A DNA stretch of 50,035 nucleotides, from contig DCWI01000012.1 in NCBI GenBank assembly GCA_002328825.1, positions 1 to 50,035 of the forward strand, written 5' to 3'. Below, piece by piece: positions 10,414-19,983 of the stretch (position 1 is its first letter; every line of letters begins with the position of its first letter). The notes under the pieces are model-generated. The model saw only the letters and a list, made by a program, of their open reading frames with translations. It ran no database searches and was not told the DNA's origin. This DNA comes from Nitrospiraceae bacterium UBA2166 (lineage in GTDB: Bacteria > Nitrospirota > Nitrospiria > Nitrospirales > UBA2166). A program made the position numbers and the translations under genes.

Positions 10414-11460
10414 ATGCCATTTGATACCATTATCGGCCATGATCGGCCAAAACAGATATTGCAAGCGGGACTTAGAAAAGAACAGTTTTCCCATGCCTAC
10501 CTGTTTTTTGGAAACAAAGGCATAGGCAAATCACTTACAGCGAAAATGCTTGCGCAAACCATCAATTGTGAAGAGCCTGTAAAAAACGGCTCAGATGCGT
10601 GTGGTCAGTGCTGGTCATGTACACAGATTGAAAACGCGGTCCACCCCGACGTATTTTGCACTGCACCAATGCGTTTTACTAAAGACAACATTCCCATCCC
10701 TGATGCTAGGCTCCAAATCAAGATCGAGCAGGTCCGCGAAATGCAGGAACACCTTGTCTATCGAGCGCTCATTGGGCGCTACAAAATTTATATCGTAGAC
10801 GATGCAGATCGAATGAACAAAGAAGCCGCCAACTGTCTCCTCAAAACACTAGAGGAACCCCCAGACCACAGTTTGATTTTTCTTATTAGCTCTCGCCCCC
10901 AACATCTCCTTCCTACCATTAGATCAAGATGCCAGAAACTTCGATTTACTCCATTATCTCTGAGCGCGATTCAAGAAACGCTTGAACGTCAGCAACAACG
11001 ATCGGCAGATGACGCTAGGCTTACTGCCGGTTTCTCGCAAGGATCCCTTGGCGTGGCATTCGAAACCAATCCGATTGAAGTCCGCAAAGAACGAGATCAC
11101 ATCGTCAATACAGTTGGCATTGATTCCTTGATGCAAGGAGGCATCCTTCAGATATTTAGCGCATCGGAAGCCCTCACGAAAAGCAATTTCACAGACACCA
11201 CATTAACCTGGCTTACACACTGGCTCAGAGACATTCTTATTCTCCAGATTTCAAACAACCCAGAACGCCTGATGAACAAGGATCGCTTCACGGACCTCGC
11301 TCAGGCAGGTGAACGATGTACACCAAAAATCATCATCGATTTATTAGAAACAATCCAAAGCATGCGCCAAGGTCTCCGCCGAAACCTTAATGCCCAGGTG
11401 CAAATGGAAGTTTTCCTACTCAAACTCCATGATGCCTTTGAAATACCCACCTCACCATGA
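10414..11460 (+). CDS. holB: DNA polymerase III delta' subunit (clamp loader)
   Basis: The delta' subunit is the stator of the clamp loader that opens the beta sliding clamp onto primed DNA. The 348-residue protein begins with FDTIIGHDRPKQIL, has a Walker A motif GNKGIGKS at residues 33-40, and four zinc-binding cysteines (Cys52, Cys63, Cys66, Cys69 in CGQCWSC). The SRC motif of clamp loaders is present in IRSRCQKL. Its stop overlaps the metG start by four bases (ATGA). An intact Walker A in delta' is family-variable; in Escherichia coli this subunit does not hydrolyse ATP. Confidence 0.93.
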   Translation: MPFDTIIGHDRPKQILQAGLRKEQFSHAYLFFGNKGIGKSLTAKMLAQTINCEEPVKNGSDACGQCWSCTQIENAVHPDVFCTAPMRFTKDNIPIPDARLQIKIEQVREMQEHLVYRALIGRYKIYIVDDADRMNKEAANCLLKTLEEPPDHSLIFLISSRPQHLLPTIRSRCQKLRFTPLSLSAIQETLERQQQRSADDARLTAGFSQGSLGVAFETNPIEVRKERDHIVNTVGIDSLMQGGILQIFSASEALTKSNFTDTTLTWLTHWLRDILILQISNNPERLMNKDRFTDLAQAGERCTPKIIIDLLETIQSMRQGLRRNLNAQVQMEVFLLKLHDAFEIPTSP

Positions 11461-13376
11461 AACCGACGTTCTATATCACCACTCCAGTTTATTATGTCAA
11501 CGACATCCCTCATATTGGCCATGCCTACACCACCATCGCCGCCGATGTTCTAGCGCGATATCACCGCTTAACAGGATCACAAGCATTCTTCTTGACTGGA
11601 ACCGACGAACATGGACAAAAGGTTCAGCAAGCCGCAGAGAAACAGGGCGTCGCTCCTCAAGCCTACACCGATAACATCGTCACTCGATTTCAAAGTTTGT
11701 GGAAGACCCTCACCATTTCAAATGATGATTTCATCCGCACTACAGAAACCCGCCACACTAAAGTTGTTCGCGAAATTTTGGACACCCTTTTGAAAAACGG
11801 TGATCTGTATGAAAACGCGTATGAAGGATGGTATTGCCTATTCGATGAACGGTTTTGGACCGCAAAAGATATCGTTGCCGGAAACTGTCCAGATTGCCAC
11901 CGACCAGTCGAGCAAATCAAAGAATCAAACTATTTCTTTAGGATGGGGCAACATCAAGACTGGCTTATCAAATATATAAAATCGCATCCAGGATTCATTC
12001 GCCCTGATACCCGCAAGAATGAAGTACTTGGATTTCTTCAGCAACCTCTTGGAGATCTATGCATCTCACGCCCAAAAAGTCGTTTAAACTGGGGGATTTC
12101 ACTTCCATTTGCCAAAGATTACGTGACCTATGTGTGGTTCGACGCGCTTGTTAACTACATTTCTGCAATTGGTTACCTTAACAATGACGCAGAGTTTACG
12201 ACCTGGTGGCCGGCAAACATACATCTCATTGGAAAGGACATTCTGACCACACACTCGGTGTATTGGACCACAATGCTGCACGCCATAGGGCTGGAAATGC
12301 CTAGAAGCATCTTCGCGCACGGTTGGTGGACCGTCGATGGCGAAAAAATGTCGAAAAGTCGCGGCAACGTGGTCGATCCCACTGCTATGGCACACGAGTT
12401 TGGTGTCGATGCGTTTCGCTATTTTCTACTACGAGAAATTCCATTTGGACAAGATGGAGATTTCTCAAAAAGCGCCATGATTCAGAGAGTCAACAGTGAA
12501 TTAGCCAATGATGTCGGCAACCTTCTACATCGAAGCCTTACTATGATCGAGCGGTTCGCAGGAGGAGTGGTACCTCTACCCAAGCCGTCGCAAGATGGAA
12601 ACCTTGAAAGAGAAATTCAGGAAACCGTGGGAAGAATGAAAGACCGTTTAGACACCCACCTTAAGGCATTGGAATTCCATCGAGCCATCGAAGAGATCTG
12701 GCGTGTAGTCGAATTAGGCAACCAATACATCGAACGTTCAACACCATGGAAACTAGCCAAAGACCGAGAAAAACACGAAAATCTTGAGAATGTACTGTAC
12801 ACGCAAATGGAAATCCTCTACTGGCTCACGTTATTTTTCTATCCATTTATGCCTCAGACTGCTAAAGCAATGGCAACACAGCTTGGGATAACCCTTCACT
12901 TTTCAAACCCTCTCCTTGAGACACCGCGATGGGGAATGTTTCCATCTGGAACCACAACTGCCAAAGGAACCCCGCTATTCCCACGTATTGAAACCGCTTC
13001 AGTGAACCTAACACCAGAAATACCGGTGAAGCCAGCACCCACCTCAGAAATCCCCTTGATAAGCATTGAAGACTTTATGAAGATTCAACTGAAAACAGGG
13101 AAAGTAGTCGCCGCAGAAGCCGTACCAAAGTCGAAGAAACTCTTGAAACTCCAAGTAGATATCGGCATCGAAACAAGACAGATTGTCGCCGGCATCGCGA
13201 CGAAGTACACTCCGGAAGAAATCATAGGAAAACTTGTTATCATCGTTGCAAACCTAAAACCAGCGAAACTTATGGGAGTCGAATCCCAAGGCATGGTACT
13301 CGCCGCAGGAGACAAGGAAGTTGAGGGATTGTTATCGGTAGTTACATCGGTGGAACCTGGGACAAAGGTAAAGTAA
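11457..13376 (+). CDS. metG: Methionyl-tRNA synthetase with C-terminal tRNA-binding domain
   Basis: Charges tRNA(Met) with methionine. The 639-residue protein has the class I HIGH motif at residues 19-22, the KMSKS motif in GEKMSKSRGN near residue 297, and a helical anticodon domain. From about residue 533 there is an OB-fold tRNA-binding/dimerisation domain of the Trbp111 type (IQLKTGKVVAAEAVPKSKKL). The metal knuckle in the connective region is partial: YCLFDERF keeps one cysteine where the common four-cysteine form has CxxC, while NCPDC retains the second pair. It is translationally coupled to holB. Confidence 0.97.
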   Translation: MKPTFYITTPVYYVNDIPHIGHAYTTIAADVLARYHRLTGSQAFFLTGTDEHGQKVQQAAEKQGVAPQAYTDNIVTRFQSLWKTLTISNDDFIRTTETRHTKVVREILDTLLKNGDLYENAYEGWYCLFDERFWTAKDIVAGNCPDCHRPVEQIKESNYFFRMGQHQDWLIKYIKSHPGFIRPDTRKNEVLGFLQQPLGDLCISRPKSRLNWGISLPFAKDYVTYVWFDALVNYISAIGYLNNDAEFTTWWPANIHLIGKDILTTHSVYWTTMLHAIGLEMPRSIFAHGWWTVDGEKMSKSRGNVVDPTAMAHEFGVDAFRYFLLREIPFGQDGDFSKSAMIQRVNSELANDVGNLLHRSLTMIERFAGGVVPLPKPSQDGNLEREIQETVGRMKDRLDTHLKALEFHRAIEEIWRVVELGNQYIERSTPWKLAKDREKHENLENVLYTQMEILYWLTLFFYPFMPQTAKAMATQLGITLHFSNPLLETPRWGMFPSGTTTAKGTPLFPRIETASVNLTPEIPVKPAPTSEIPLISIEDFMKIQLKTGKVVAAEAVPKSKKLLKLQVDIGIETRQIVAGIATKYTPEEIIGKLVIIVANLKPAKLMGVESQGMVLAAGDKEVEGLLSVVTSVEPGTKVK

Positions 13377-13595
13377 AGCTTCCGACACAAACCACATGCA
13401 AACAAGAATGAACTGTTTTTCATCACTGCACCGGAAAACCGCGAGAAGCATCTATTCAAAACATGCTGAACACGTAGCACACTAGACCAGCTTATTGGAT
13501 TGGAAACATTTAATTTCCGTGTCCCAGACCTCAGAAAAAACTGTTTACCCGTTAGTGAAAAAACATCAACTGCGTAGTCGAAAGTCGAGCACCAG

Positions 13596-13994
13596 ATGAA
13601 AGTGGAAAAGTTGCTTCACACGCGTATGAGAGTAAGCGACATGGAGCAATCGATCAAATTTTACACAGATGTGATTGGATTAGAAGTGTTGCAGCGACAA
13701 ACGTCCTCACGCGGTTCACCCCTTACGTTCTTGAAAACACCGAACAGTGAAGAACTGATTGAATTGTGTGCTTTTCCCACAAGCGGCAAGGTAGAGGTTC
13801 AAGAAGACCTTGTGCATTTGGCATTTCAAATCAACGATATGGATCAGGCCATAGAAGAGCTCAAGACCAAAGGCATTCCAATTACCGATGGCCCAACGAC
13901 TACCTCATCAGGCAGTCGTTTTATTTTCATCGATGCTCCCGACGGGTACGAAATCGAACTAATTCAACGGATCGCAGGAACCTCCATTGTATAG
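13596..13994 (+). CDS. VOC-family protein, lactoylglutathione lyase-like
   Basis: A 132-residue vicinal-oxygen-chelate protein resembling glyoxalase I, which isomerises the methylglyoxal-glutathione hemithioacetal. Both beta-alpha-beta-beta-beta halves are present. The expected metal ligands are in place: His in LLHTRM (residue 7), Glu in LIELCAF, His in LVHLAFQ and Glu in YEIELIQ. Other family marks are DMEQSIKFYTDVIGLEVL and GSRFIFIDAPDGYEIEL. A four-ligand pattern supports an active metalloenzyme, but the true thiol cofactor and substrate cannot be told from sequence. It stands alone after a 219-base gap in which I saw no gene. Confidence 0.85.
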   Translation: MKVEKLLHTRMRVSDMEQSIKFYTDVIGLEVLQRQTSSRGSPLTFLKTPNSEELIELCAFPTSGKVEVQEDLVHLAFQINDMDQAIEELKTKGIPITDGPTTTSSGSRFIFIDAPDGYEIELIQRIAGTSIV

Positions 13995-14057
13995 CAAACC
14001 TCCCTCCAATTTTTTCATGGGCATTCCTTCTCATTCGCGTGAACCGGTGACAATATA

Positions 14058-14813
14058 GTGCTTAACAATACACCTGCCTCGCCTGCCGTAATACGCATGA
14101 TTTTTGGAGGATCCGTCCTCGCAGTGCTTGCTACGATCACCACCATACTCTCTGGATTTGGTACTCGAAGTGACTGGTGGGATTTCAGAATCGGGTTTAT
14201 GGTTCTCAAGTGGGGTGCGTATAGTGCCGCAGTGGCCGGCATCTTGTGTTTTTTTGGTGGGCTGTGGGCCAGTGTATCCGGCCGCTATCGCAGTGCGTTC
14301 ATAGCGGCCACCGGATTGTTATTGAGTATGATCACCATGGGTATTCCCTGGAGTTGGAAACATACAATCTCCCAAGTTCCGCCTATCCATGATATCAGTA
14401 CAGACATGGTCGTGCCTCCTGAATTTGTGAAGATCCTTCCTCTCCGAAATAATGCGCCGAACTCTGCAACATACGGGGGACCAGAGATTGCGGCCCAACA
14501 ACGTGAAGCCTACCCTGAGCTCACTTCTTTGGTGCTTGAGCGTCCAACCGACCATGCGTTTACGCAGATTCTTGACGTCATCGATTATATTGGATGGGAA
14601 CTCGTTGATGCATCCTCCACAGAAGGCCGCATTGAAGCGATAGACACTACCTTTTGGTTTGGATTTAAAGATGACGTGGTAATTCGTGTTCTTCCATCAA
14701 AAACTGGAAGCAAAATTGACATTCGTTCGGTATCTCGTGTGGGGCGTAGCGATGTGGGCAGTAATGCCAAACGCATTCAAGCCTTTCTTGACGCATTAAA
14801 TGCCAAACAATAG
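14058..14813 (+). CDS. DUF1499-domain membrane protein
   Basis: A 251-residue protein with three predicted membrane helices in the first 100 residues (about 14-34, 46-68 and 78-98) and a soluble C-terminal DUF1499 domain from about residue 135 (VLERPTDHAFTQILDVI, RIEAIDTTFWFGFKDDVVIRV). The domain has unknown function. The start is a GTG at 14058; an in-frame ATG at 14097 would still keep the first helix, and neither has a strong ribosome binding site. It does not belong to the B12 operon, which has its own promoter downstream. Confidence 0.75.
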   Translation: MLNNTPASPAVIRMIFGGSVLAVLATITTILSGFGTRSDWWDFRIGFMVLKWGAYSAAVAGILCFFGGLWASVSGRYRSAFIAATGLLLSMITMGIPWSWKHTISQVPPIHDISTDMVVPPEFVKILPLRNNAPNSATYGGPEIAAQQREAYPELTSLVLERPTDHAFTQILDVIDYIGWELVDASSTEGRIEAIDTTFWFGFKDDVVIRVLPSKTGSKIDIRSVSRVGRSDVGSNAKRIQAFLDALNAKQ

Positions 14814-14929
14814 AAAATACCGCTATTCCATAGCATAACTCCCATACACGTACTGACACTGCCCCCCCTATTTGAATCCCTACCGGACCGATATCAATCA
14901 GTACGTTGATTCCCTCCTTCCAAGACCCC

Positions 14930-14958
14930 TTGTTTTTTTTGTGCCCTGTTTCTATAGT
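14930..14958 (+). promoter_or_regulatory. Promoter of the cobalamin uptake operon
   Basis: TTGTTT (14930-14935), a 17-base spacer and TATAGT (14953-14958) lie just before the riboswitch aptamer, placing the likely transcript start near 14965. The rest of 14814-14929 shows no gene or recognisable signal. Confidence 0.6.
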
Positions 14959-14973
14959 GACCATTAACAAATA

Positions 14974-15150
14974 CGGCTCGGGTGTTCATGTTTTCGTAAC
15001 ATGAATGAAAAGGGAAATGGGTGCAGCACCCATGCGGTCCCGCCGCTGTGATGGGGGACGAAACTCAGGAGACACCACTGGAGGCCTGAAGGTTTCTGGG
15101 AAGGTCTGAGGAGTAGGACGATCCCAAAGCCAGAAAACCTGCCTGAGCAC
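14974..15150 (+). ncRNA. Cobalamin (B12) riboswitch aptamer
   Basis: The region carries the conserved cobalamin-riboswitch blocks in order: a 5' GGTG stem strand, AAAAGGGAA (15008-15016), GGTCCCGCCGCTGTGA (15036-15051), CCACTGG, TGGGAAGG (15097-15104), GACGATCCC and a B12 box of the form AAAGCCAGAAAACCTGCC (15126-15143). The B12 box differs from the commonest GCCAGGAGACCTGCC only in the middle. Adenosylcobalamin binding would favour the downstream terminator and shut off uptake. An extra hairpin with 8-bp arms (15157-15164 and 15173-15180) lies between aptamer and terminator and could be part of the switching region. Confidence 0.95.
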
Positions 15151-15205
15151 GTGCCGTCTTTTCTCGCGGACTAGAAAAGATTGTGAGGGTGAAGGAGCTG
15201 GGTGC

Positions 15206-15244
15206 AATCCTCAAGATCTAGATTAGATCTTGAGGATTTTTTTT
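15206..15244 (+). terminator. Rho-independent terminator of the riboswitch expression platform
   Basis: A perfect 15-bp stem (15206-15220 with 15224-15238) with loop GAT is followed by eight T (15237-15244). It lies 62 bases before the btuB ATG. As the only strong terminator between aptamer and operon, it shows that control is at the level of transcription. Confidence 0.93.
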
Positions 15245-15305
15245 GCCGTTATCCCAAGCAATAATCTCTGTTCCTGCCTTTCCGAAAGATAAGGGAGAAA
15301 GCGTG

Positions 15306-17222
15306 ATGTATTCGTTCAACCGCTTGAGTGTTTTGGCTACCGCTTGCAGTATCGTGCTCTTCATTGGGACGGTGGATAGCGGGCAGGCTCAAAACACAAG
15401 TCCTCCTCAGATGTCCGATGAAAACTACATTCAGCGACTTGAAACAGTCGTGGTCACCGCAACACGAACACCAGTCCCCATCGAAGAAACTACAAGTTCT
15501 GTCACCATCATTGATTCCGAGGCCATCGCAGCAAAACAGCTTGATACGGTTCTTGATGTTCTACGGACGGTGCGAGGGCTTGATGTAAAACAATCGGGAG
15601 GTTTGGGGGGGCTTACGTCAGTATTCATGCGCGGTGGAAATTCGAACCACACTCTGGTGTTGATTGACGGGGTACAGGTTAACTCACCAACAACTGGCGC
15701 CTTTGACTTTGCTGATTTGACCGTTGAGAACATCGACCGAATCGAAGTTATCCGCGGACCACAAAGCACCCTGTATGGCTCGGATGCAATTGGTGGCGTG
15801 GTCCATATCATTACCAAGAAAGGGAAGGGGCCGAGCAGTAGATTCCTCTCCTCTGAATATGGGGCCTTCAACACATTCCAAGAACGGGCTGGCGTAAGCG
15901 GAGGATCAGATCGATTTGATTACGCGCTTACCGCATCACGCTTGGATAGTGACGGAATTTCACGAGCCAGTGAAAAGGATGGCAACTCCGAAAAAGATGG
16001 CTATGAAAACACCACCATCTCAGGTCGTTTTGGAGCTACTGTACTGGGTGATGGGCGCCTTGATGCAACGATCCGCTATACTGAATCCAAAGCCGACATT
16101 GATGCAGAATTCCCGTTTTCTGATGATTTGGATTCGACATCGGAGCGCGACACACTAGTCCTCTCAACCACCTTTTCCAAATCGATCACGTCATGGTGGG
16201 ATCAGCGTCTGCAAGTATCGCTGAACGATGATGCTTTAGCAGGTAATGATCAGGATGAACCAACGGATTTCAACCCAACTGGAGATAACAGCTACCTGAT
16301 TGACATCCAAGCAAAACGTTTAGACTGGCAACATAACTTCGTGCTGACCGAGCAGGCCTCACTCACAGCTGGCTATGAGCTAGAACATCAAAAGGCTCGA
16401 AGTCAGGAAAATTTCACTCAATCCCTCACCAATCATGCCGGCTATGCCCAACTACACCTCAACCCTATTGACAATTTGTTTCTCGTCGCCGGAGGCCGCT
16501 TTGATGCTAATACCCTCTATGAGAACAAGCTGACGTACAAAGTCAGCGGAAGCTATTACCTCGAACAGTCAGGGACAACACTGCGATCTAGTTACGGAAC
16601 TGGTTTTCGTGGTCCAACTCTCAATGAACTGTTCTTCCCAGGATTTGGCAATCTCGATCTACAACCAGAAACCAGCAGAGGTTATGAGATAGGATTAGAA
16701 CAACAGGTGTTAGCTCAACTTGTGGTTGGAGTGACATCATTCCACAATGATTTTGATGATTTGATTGTTGGCACGTTTGATCCAACAACAAATCTGTTCG
16801 AAGCCGAAAACATCAATGAGGCTCGCTCTCGAGGGATCGAGGCCTATATGCGTGTCTCTCCCACGGACACCCTTGATGTACAGGCAACTTATACACGTAC
16901 CGCGACACGAGACCAGGAAACCAGACTTCGCCTTGCACAACGCCCAGTAAACAAAGCCAACCTCAACATTCTGTATGTTCCATGGGATTCGCTACGGACA
17001 AATCTTGACCTGCTCTTGGTGGGTTCCTCATTCAGTAATACGGCCAATACTGAGCGAGTTGCCGGATATGGAGTGGTCAATTTGGGAGGAAGTTATGATA
17101 TCACCAAGAATTTCCAAGCCTTTGCCAGAATAGATAACCTGCTGAATAAGTCCTATGAAGAGGTCTTTGGATTTGGAACCTTTGGCAGAGCAGCCTTCGG
17201 CGGCCTAAAATTTACATTTTGA
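15306..17222 (+). CDS. btuB: TonB-dependent outer-membrane cobalamin receptor
   Basis: An outer-membrane beta-barrel receptor that imports corrinoids using TonB energy. The 638-residue product starts at the ATG at 15306, preceded by AGGGAGA; upstream in-frame codons lie before the signal peptide. Residues 1-30 form a signal peptide ending near SGQAQ. A TonB box (ETVVVTATRTP) follows at about residues 47-57, then the plug domain (VFMRGGNSNHTLVLIDGVQV, RIEVIRGPQSTLYGSDAIGGVV) and the barrel, ending in phenylalanine (GLKFTF), the outer-membrane insertion signal. Substrate assignment rests on the B12 riboswitch and the btuFCD genes behind it. Confidence 0.94.
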   Translation: MYSFNRLSVLATACSIVLFIGTVDSGQAQNTSPPQMSDENYIQRLETVVVTATRTPVPIEETTSSVTIIDSEAIAAKQLDTVLDVLRTVRGLDVKQSGGLGGLTSVFMRGGNSNHTLVLIDGVQVNSPTTGAFDFADLTVENIDRIEVIRGPQSTLYGSDAIGGVVHIITKKGKGPSSRFLSSEYGAFNTFQERAGVSGGSDRFDYALTASRLDSDGISRASEKDGNSEKDGYENTTISGRFGATVLGDGRLDATIRYTESKADIDAEFPFSDDLDSTSERDTLVLSTTFSKSITSWWDQRLQVSLNDDALAGNDQDEPTDFNPTGDNSYLIDIQAKRLDWQHNFVLTEQASLTAGYELEHQKARSQENFTQSLTNHAGYAQLHLNPIDNLFLVAGGRFDANTLYENKLTYKVSGSYYLEQSGTTLRSSYGTGFRGPTLNELFFPGFGNLDLQPETSRGYEIGLEQQVLAQLVVGVTSFHNDFDDLIVGTFDPTTNLFEAENINEARSRGIEAYMRVSPTDTLDVQATYTRTATRDQETRLRLAQRPVNKANLNILYVPWDSLRTNLDLLLVGSSFSNTANTERVAGYGVVNLGGSYDITKNFQAFARIDNLLNKSYEEVFGFGTFGRAAFGGLKFTF

Positions 17223-17229
17223 ATCCACT

Positions 17230-18018
17230 ATGAATCGCCCTTCTCTTATATTTGCATGCTGTATCTCATTTGGATTGCATGCTGTAGCACTCAGTGGGGC
17301 AAATTTTCTCCTTCCGAGATCTGACTCCACTCTTCATGGTCCAGTCACAATCGAGCTGCTTGAGCTTTCGCAGCCAGCCCCAGATTCCAGAGATCCCATT
17401 CCAGCTGGGGCTGTTGTGAAAGCAGGACTGCCTTTCGAAAAACTTCCGGTTCGGCAGCATGAAGTGATTGATAAAAAAAATGCTGAGATGCAAAAAAATC
17501 GAAAGGTAAAAGTCAAAACTGCCAACGCCACAGCCCCATACCAAAAGCCCCAAGTTGATGCAGCAAAGATTGCTCCCTCCATCAAAAACCCCGCAGCCAA
17601 CCCTGTAAATATTGTGGCTAATAATGACATGCCTGATGACAACAAAGTACATGGGGATCGAGTCACCACGTTACCAACCGATGTGCACTCATTGAACTTG
17701 AATAAGATCCCTGAGATCATGGGCCCAGACATCCAATATCTTTCCAGCACCCCTCCACTCTACCCTCGTCTGGCACAACGCCGCGGGTGGGAAGGGACAG
17801 TGCTATTGGAGGTTGAGATTCTGTCATCAGGAAACGTTAACATGATTCGCGTTGTGCGTGGTTCAGGACACAAAGTGCTAGATCGCGCGGCAACGCGAGC
17901 TGTCTATGAGTGGCAATTCTCAGTGAGGCAAACTGATGATTCGAACATCACTGCAACAGTCGAGATTCCAGTAACCTTTATACTAGACACCCACGCAAAT
18001 CCAAAGAGTCGTGGGTGA
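17230..18018 (+). CDS. TonB-like energy transducer
   Basis: A 262-residue periplasm-spanning protein that couples the inner-membrane proton motive force to outer-membrane receptors. An N-terminal uncleaved membrane anchor (FACCISFGLHAVALSGANFLL) is followed by a Pro/Lys-rich spacer (about 40-150) and a C-terminal TonB domain (PPLYPRLAQRRGWEGTVLLEV, GSGHKVLDRAATRAVYEW). It starts seven bases after btuB with no clear ribosome binding site, so it is probably coupled to it. No exbB or exbD is present in the window, so it must share an energising complex encoded elsewhere. Confidence 0.9.
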   Translation: MNRPSLIFACCISFGLHAVALSGANFLLPRSDSTLHGPVTIELLELSQPAPDSRDPIPAGAVVKAGLPFEKLPVRQHEVIDKKNAEMQKNRKVKVKTANATAPYQKPQVDAAKIAPSIKNPAANPVNIVANNDMPDDNKVHGDRVTTLPTDVHSLNLNKIPEIMGPDIQYLSSTPPLYPRLAQRRGWEGTVLLEVEILSSGNVNMIRVVRGSGHKVLDRAATRAVYEWQFSVRQTDDSNITATVEIPVTFILDTHANPKSRG

Positions 18019-18024
18019 ATAATT

Positions 18025-18948
18025 ATGCTCGTAACACAATGGACATTGGTTGCTCTAATCTCTCTTGTCATTGGGGGAGGGGTTATGACGGAATGGGAAA
18101 GAGGATCGCCATTTCCCAAAGCCGCAATCGCAACTCCCCTCATCACACGCGATAGCACTCCAACTCGTGTTGTTTCTCTCCTTCCATCGCTCACAGAAAT
18201 CATGTTCGCCATTAATGAAGGACATCGTGTTATTGCTGTAAGTGCTTTCGATGACTTCCCTCCTGAGGTTACAACACTTCCCCGTGTTGGCGGACTCATT
18301 CATCCAAACCTTGAATCAATTGTTGCGCTTGAACCTGATTTGATCGTGGCTGATCAATCTCATTTTGTAAACGGGGCGGTCTCTAGACTCCGTGAATTAG
18401 GGCTGAGGATTGAGGTGTTTTCCGTAACTACGGCTACGACGTTTGAGGATCTGTATCAGGTCATTGGATCCCTCGGCCACATCCTCGGTGCTACAGAAAA
18501 AGCAAAAAATGTTATACAAACGATGCAACGGTCTATTGCGAAGACACGGCAACAATTGATTGAAGTTACTCCCGTCACTCTCTATTGTGAACTTTGGGCT
18601 AATCCGATCATCGCCACATCTGGAGGATCGTTTGAAGGCCACCTGCTTGACCTAGCTGGAGGTGACAACATTGCAGCGTCACTCGCTGGCCGTTCACCTC
18701 GTATAAGCACGGAATTTGTACTGCAACAGGATCCATCAGTAATTTTGCTTCCTGGTGGCGGTATAATTCCAAGTCTCGCTTCACCAAAAACAATAGCCAC
18801 ACGACCAGGGTGGAAACATCTTCAGGCACTCAAACAGGGGCGAGTATATACGATCAATCATGCGCACTTCGCACGCCATGGACCTCGATCTGTTCTAGCG
18901 GTGGAAGAAATCGCTCGGCTTTTACATCCGGATCTGGCATGGGACTAG
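18025..18948 (+). CDS. btuF: Periplasmic cobalamin-binding protein
   Basis: The substrate-binding protein that hands B12 to BtuCD. The 307-residue sequence has an N-terminal signal or anchor helix (LVALISLVIGGGV), then the class III binding-protein pattern: RVVSLLPSLTEIMFAI, VGGLIHPNLESIVALEPDLIVA, a long connecting helix, and the second lobe (GGDNIAASL, PGWKHLQALKQGRVYTI). There is no lipobox cysteine. A GGAGGGG lies before an internal ATG at 18085, but starting there would remove the signal segment, so 18025 is preferred. Its end overlaps the btuC start by ten bases. Confidence 0.92.
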   Translation: MLVTQWTLVALISLVIGGGVMTEWERGSPFPKAAIATPLITRDSTPTRVVSLLPSLTEIMFAINEGHRVIAVSAFDDFPPEVTTLPRVGGLIHPNLESIVALEPDLIVADQSHFVNGAVSRLRELGLRIEVFSVTTATTFEDLYQVIGSLGHILGATEKAKNVIQTMQRSIAKTRQQLIEVTPVTLYCELWANPIIATSGGSFEGHLLDLAGGDNIAASLAGRSPRISTEFVLQQDPSVILLPGGGIIPSLASPKTIATRPGWKHLQALKQGRVYTINHAHFARHGPRSVLAVEEIARLLHPDLAWD

Positions 18949-19982
18949 CAAAAACTCATACTCAAAAAATCTCAAGATGGAGATGGGGAATGTTTGGCCT
19001 TCTGTGCATTATGGGACTCACAGCACTAATGGCAATGTGCATGGGAACAGTGAGAATCTCAGTGGGCGAAGTAATTGAGATTCTATGGCAAGAGATCGTC
19101 ACGTCATTGTGGGTGAATGACGTTGAGGCAATCAACACCAACAAGATTATCATCCTCGAATTGCGTGGACCTCGTGTACTCATGGCCATGTTAGTCGGAA
19201 TGGCATTGGCGGTTGCCGGTGCATCCTTTCAGTCAATGTTACGAAATCCATTGGCCGACCCATATTTGCTTGGCATAGCCAGTGGCGCAGCCTGCGGTGC
19301 TGTCATTGCGCTTATGCTAGGATGGCCATTTCTTCCACTAGCTGCATTTGTAGGCGCGCTTCTAAGCGCAGTCATTGTGGTGAGTATTGCGCATCGGAGT
19401 GGGAACATGCATCCTCACACATTGGTCTTGGCTGGTGTCGTCGTTAATGCATTTTTAGCATCCATTATCGCAGTACTCATTGCGTTTTCGTCAGCAGATG
19501 CGACGCAGGGTATTGTCTTTTGGCTTATGGGAAACGTGAGCACACAAAAACTCGCAATACTTAGCACAATTACGATATGTGTGCTTGGAAGCATCACGTT
19601 GTTATTCTGGAAAGCAAGAAACCTCGATTTGCTTGCACAAGGAGAACCCGTGGCCAAACAACTTGGGCTAGAAGTCGAAAGCTATAAATGGTTTCTCCTA
19701 GCCATTACATCACTACTCACAGGAATTGCCGTCGCATATAATGGGTTGATTGGTTTTGTTGGCCTCATTGTTCCACACATCGGACGATTTTTGTTTGGAT
19801 CTGACAACCGGTTCTTAATTCCCGTAACTGCTTTACTTGGTGCTATAGTGATGATAGTGGCCGACACAGCGGCGCGCACCATCATTGCCCCTTCAGAACT
19901 TCCGGTTGGAGCAATTACCGCGTTGGCCGGAGGCCCATTCTTTCTCCTGTTGCTCCGGCGAGCACGCCATAGCTTTACGTAA
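18939..19982 (+). CDS. btuC: Cobalamin ABC transporter permease (FecCD family)
   Basis: The membrane channel of the B12 importer. The 347-residue protein has about ten hydrophobic helices and the FecCD-family landmarks LRGPRVLMAMLVGMALAVAG, MLRNPLADPYLLGIASGA, GAVIVVSI-type helices and GLIGFVGLIVPHIGR, the coupling helix that contacts the ATPase. The ATG at 18939 inside the end of btuF is selected because the longer frame upstream merely reads btuF out of frame. It ends 97 bases before the ATPase gene, a gap that holds a structured inverted repeat. Confidence 0.93.
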   Translation: MGLAKTHTQKISRWRWGMFGLLCIMGLTALMAMCMGTVRISVGEVIEILWQEIVTSLWVNDVEAINTNKIIILELRGPRVLMAMLVGMALAVAGASFQSMLRNPLADPYLLGIASGAACGAVIALMLGWPFLPLAAFVGALLSAVIVVSIAHRSGNMHPHTLVLAGVVVNAFLASIIAVLIAFSSADATQGIVFWLMGNVSTQKLAILSTITICVLGSITLLFWKARNLDLLAQGEPVAKQLGLEVESYKWFLLAITSLLTGIAVAYNGLIGFVGLIVPHIGRFLFGSDNRFLIPVTALLGAIVMIVADTAARTIIAPSELPVGAITALAGGPFFLLLLRRARHSFT

Positions 19983-19983
19983 A

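Noticed and set aside
18085..18948. Alternative btuF start at 18085 with a strong GGAGGGG site
   Set aside because: It would delete the signal peptide needed for a periplasmic binding protein, so the start at 18025 is kept.
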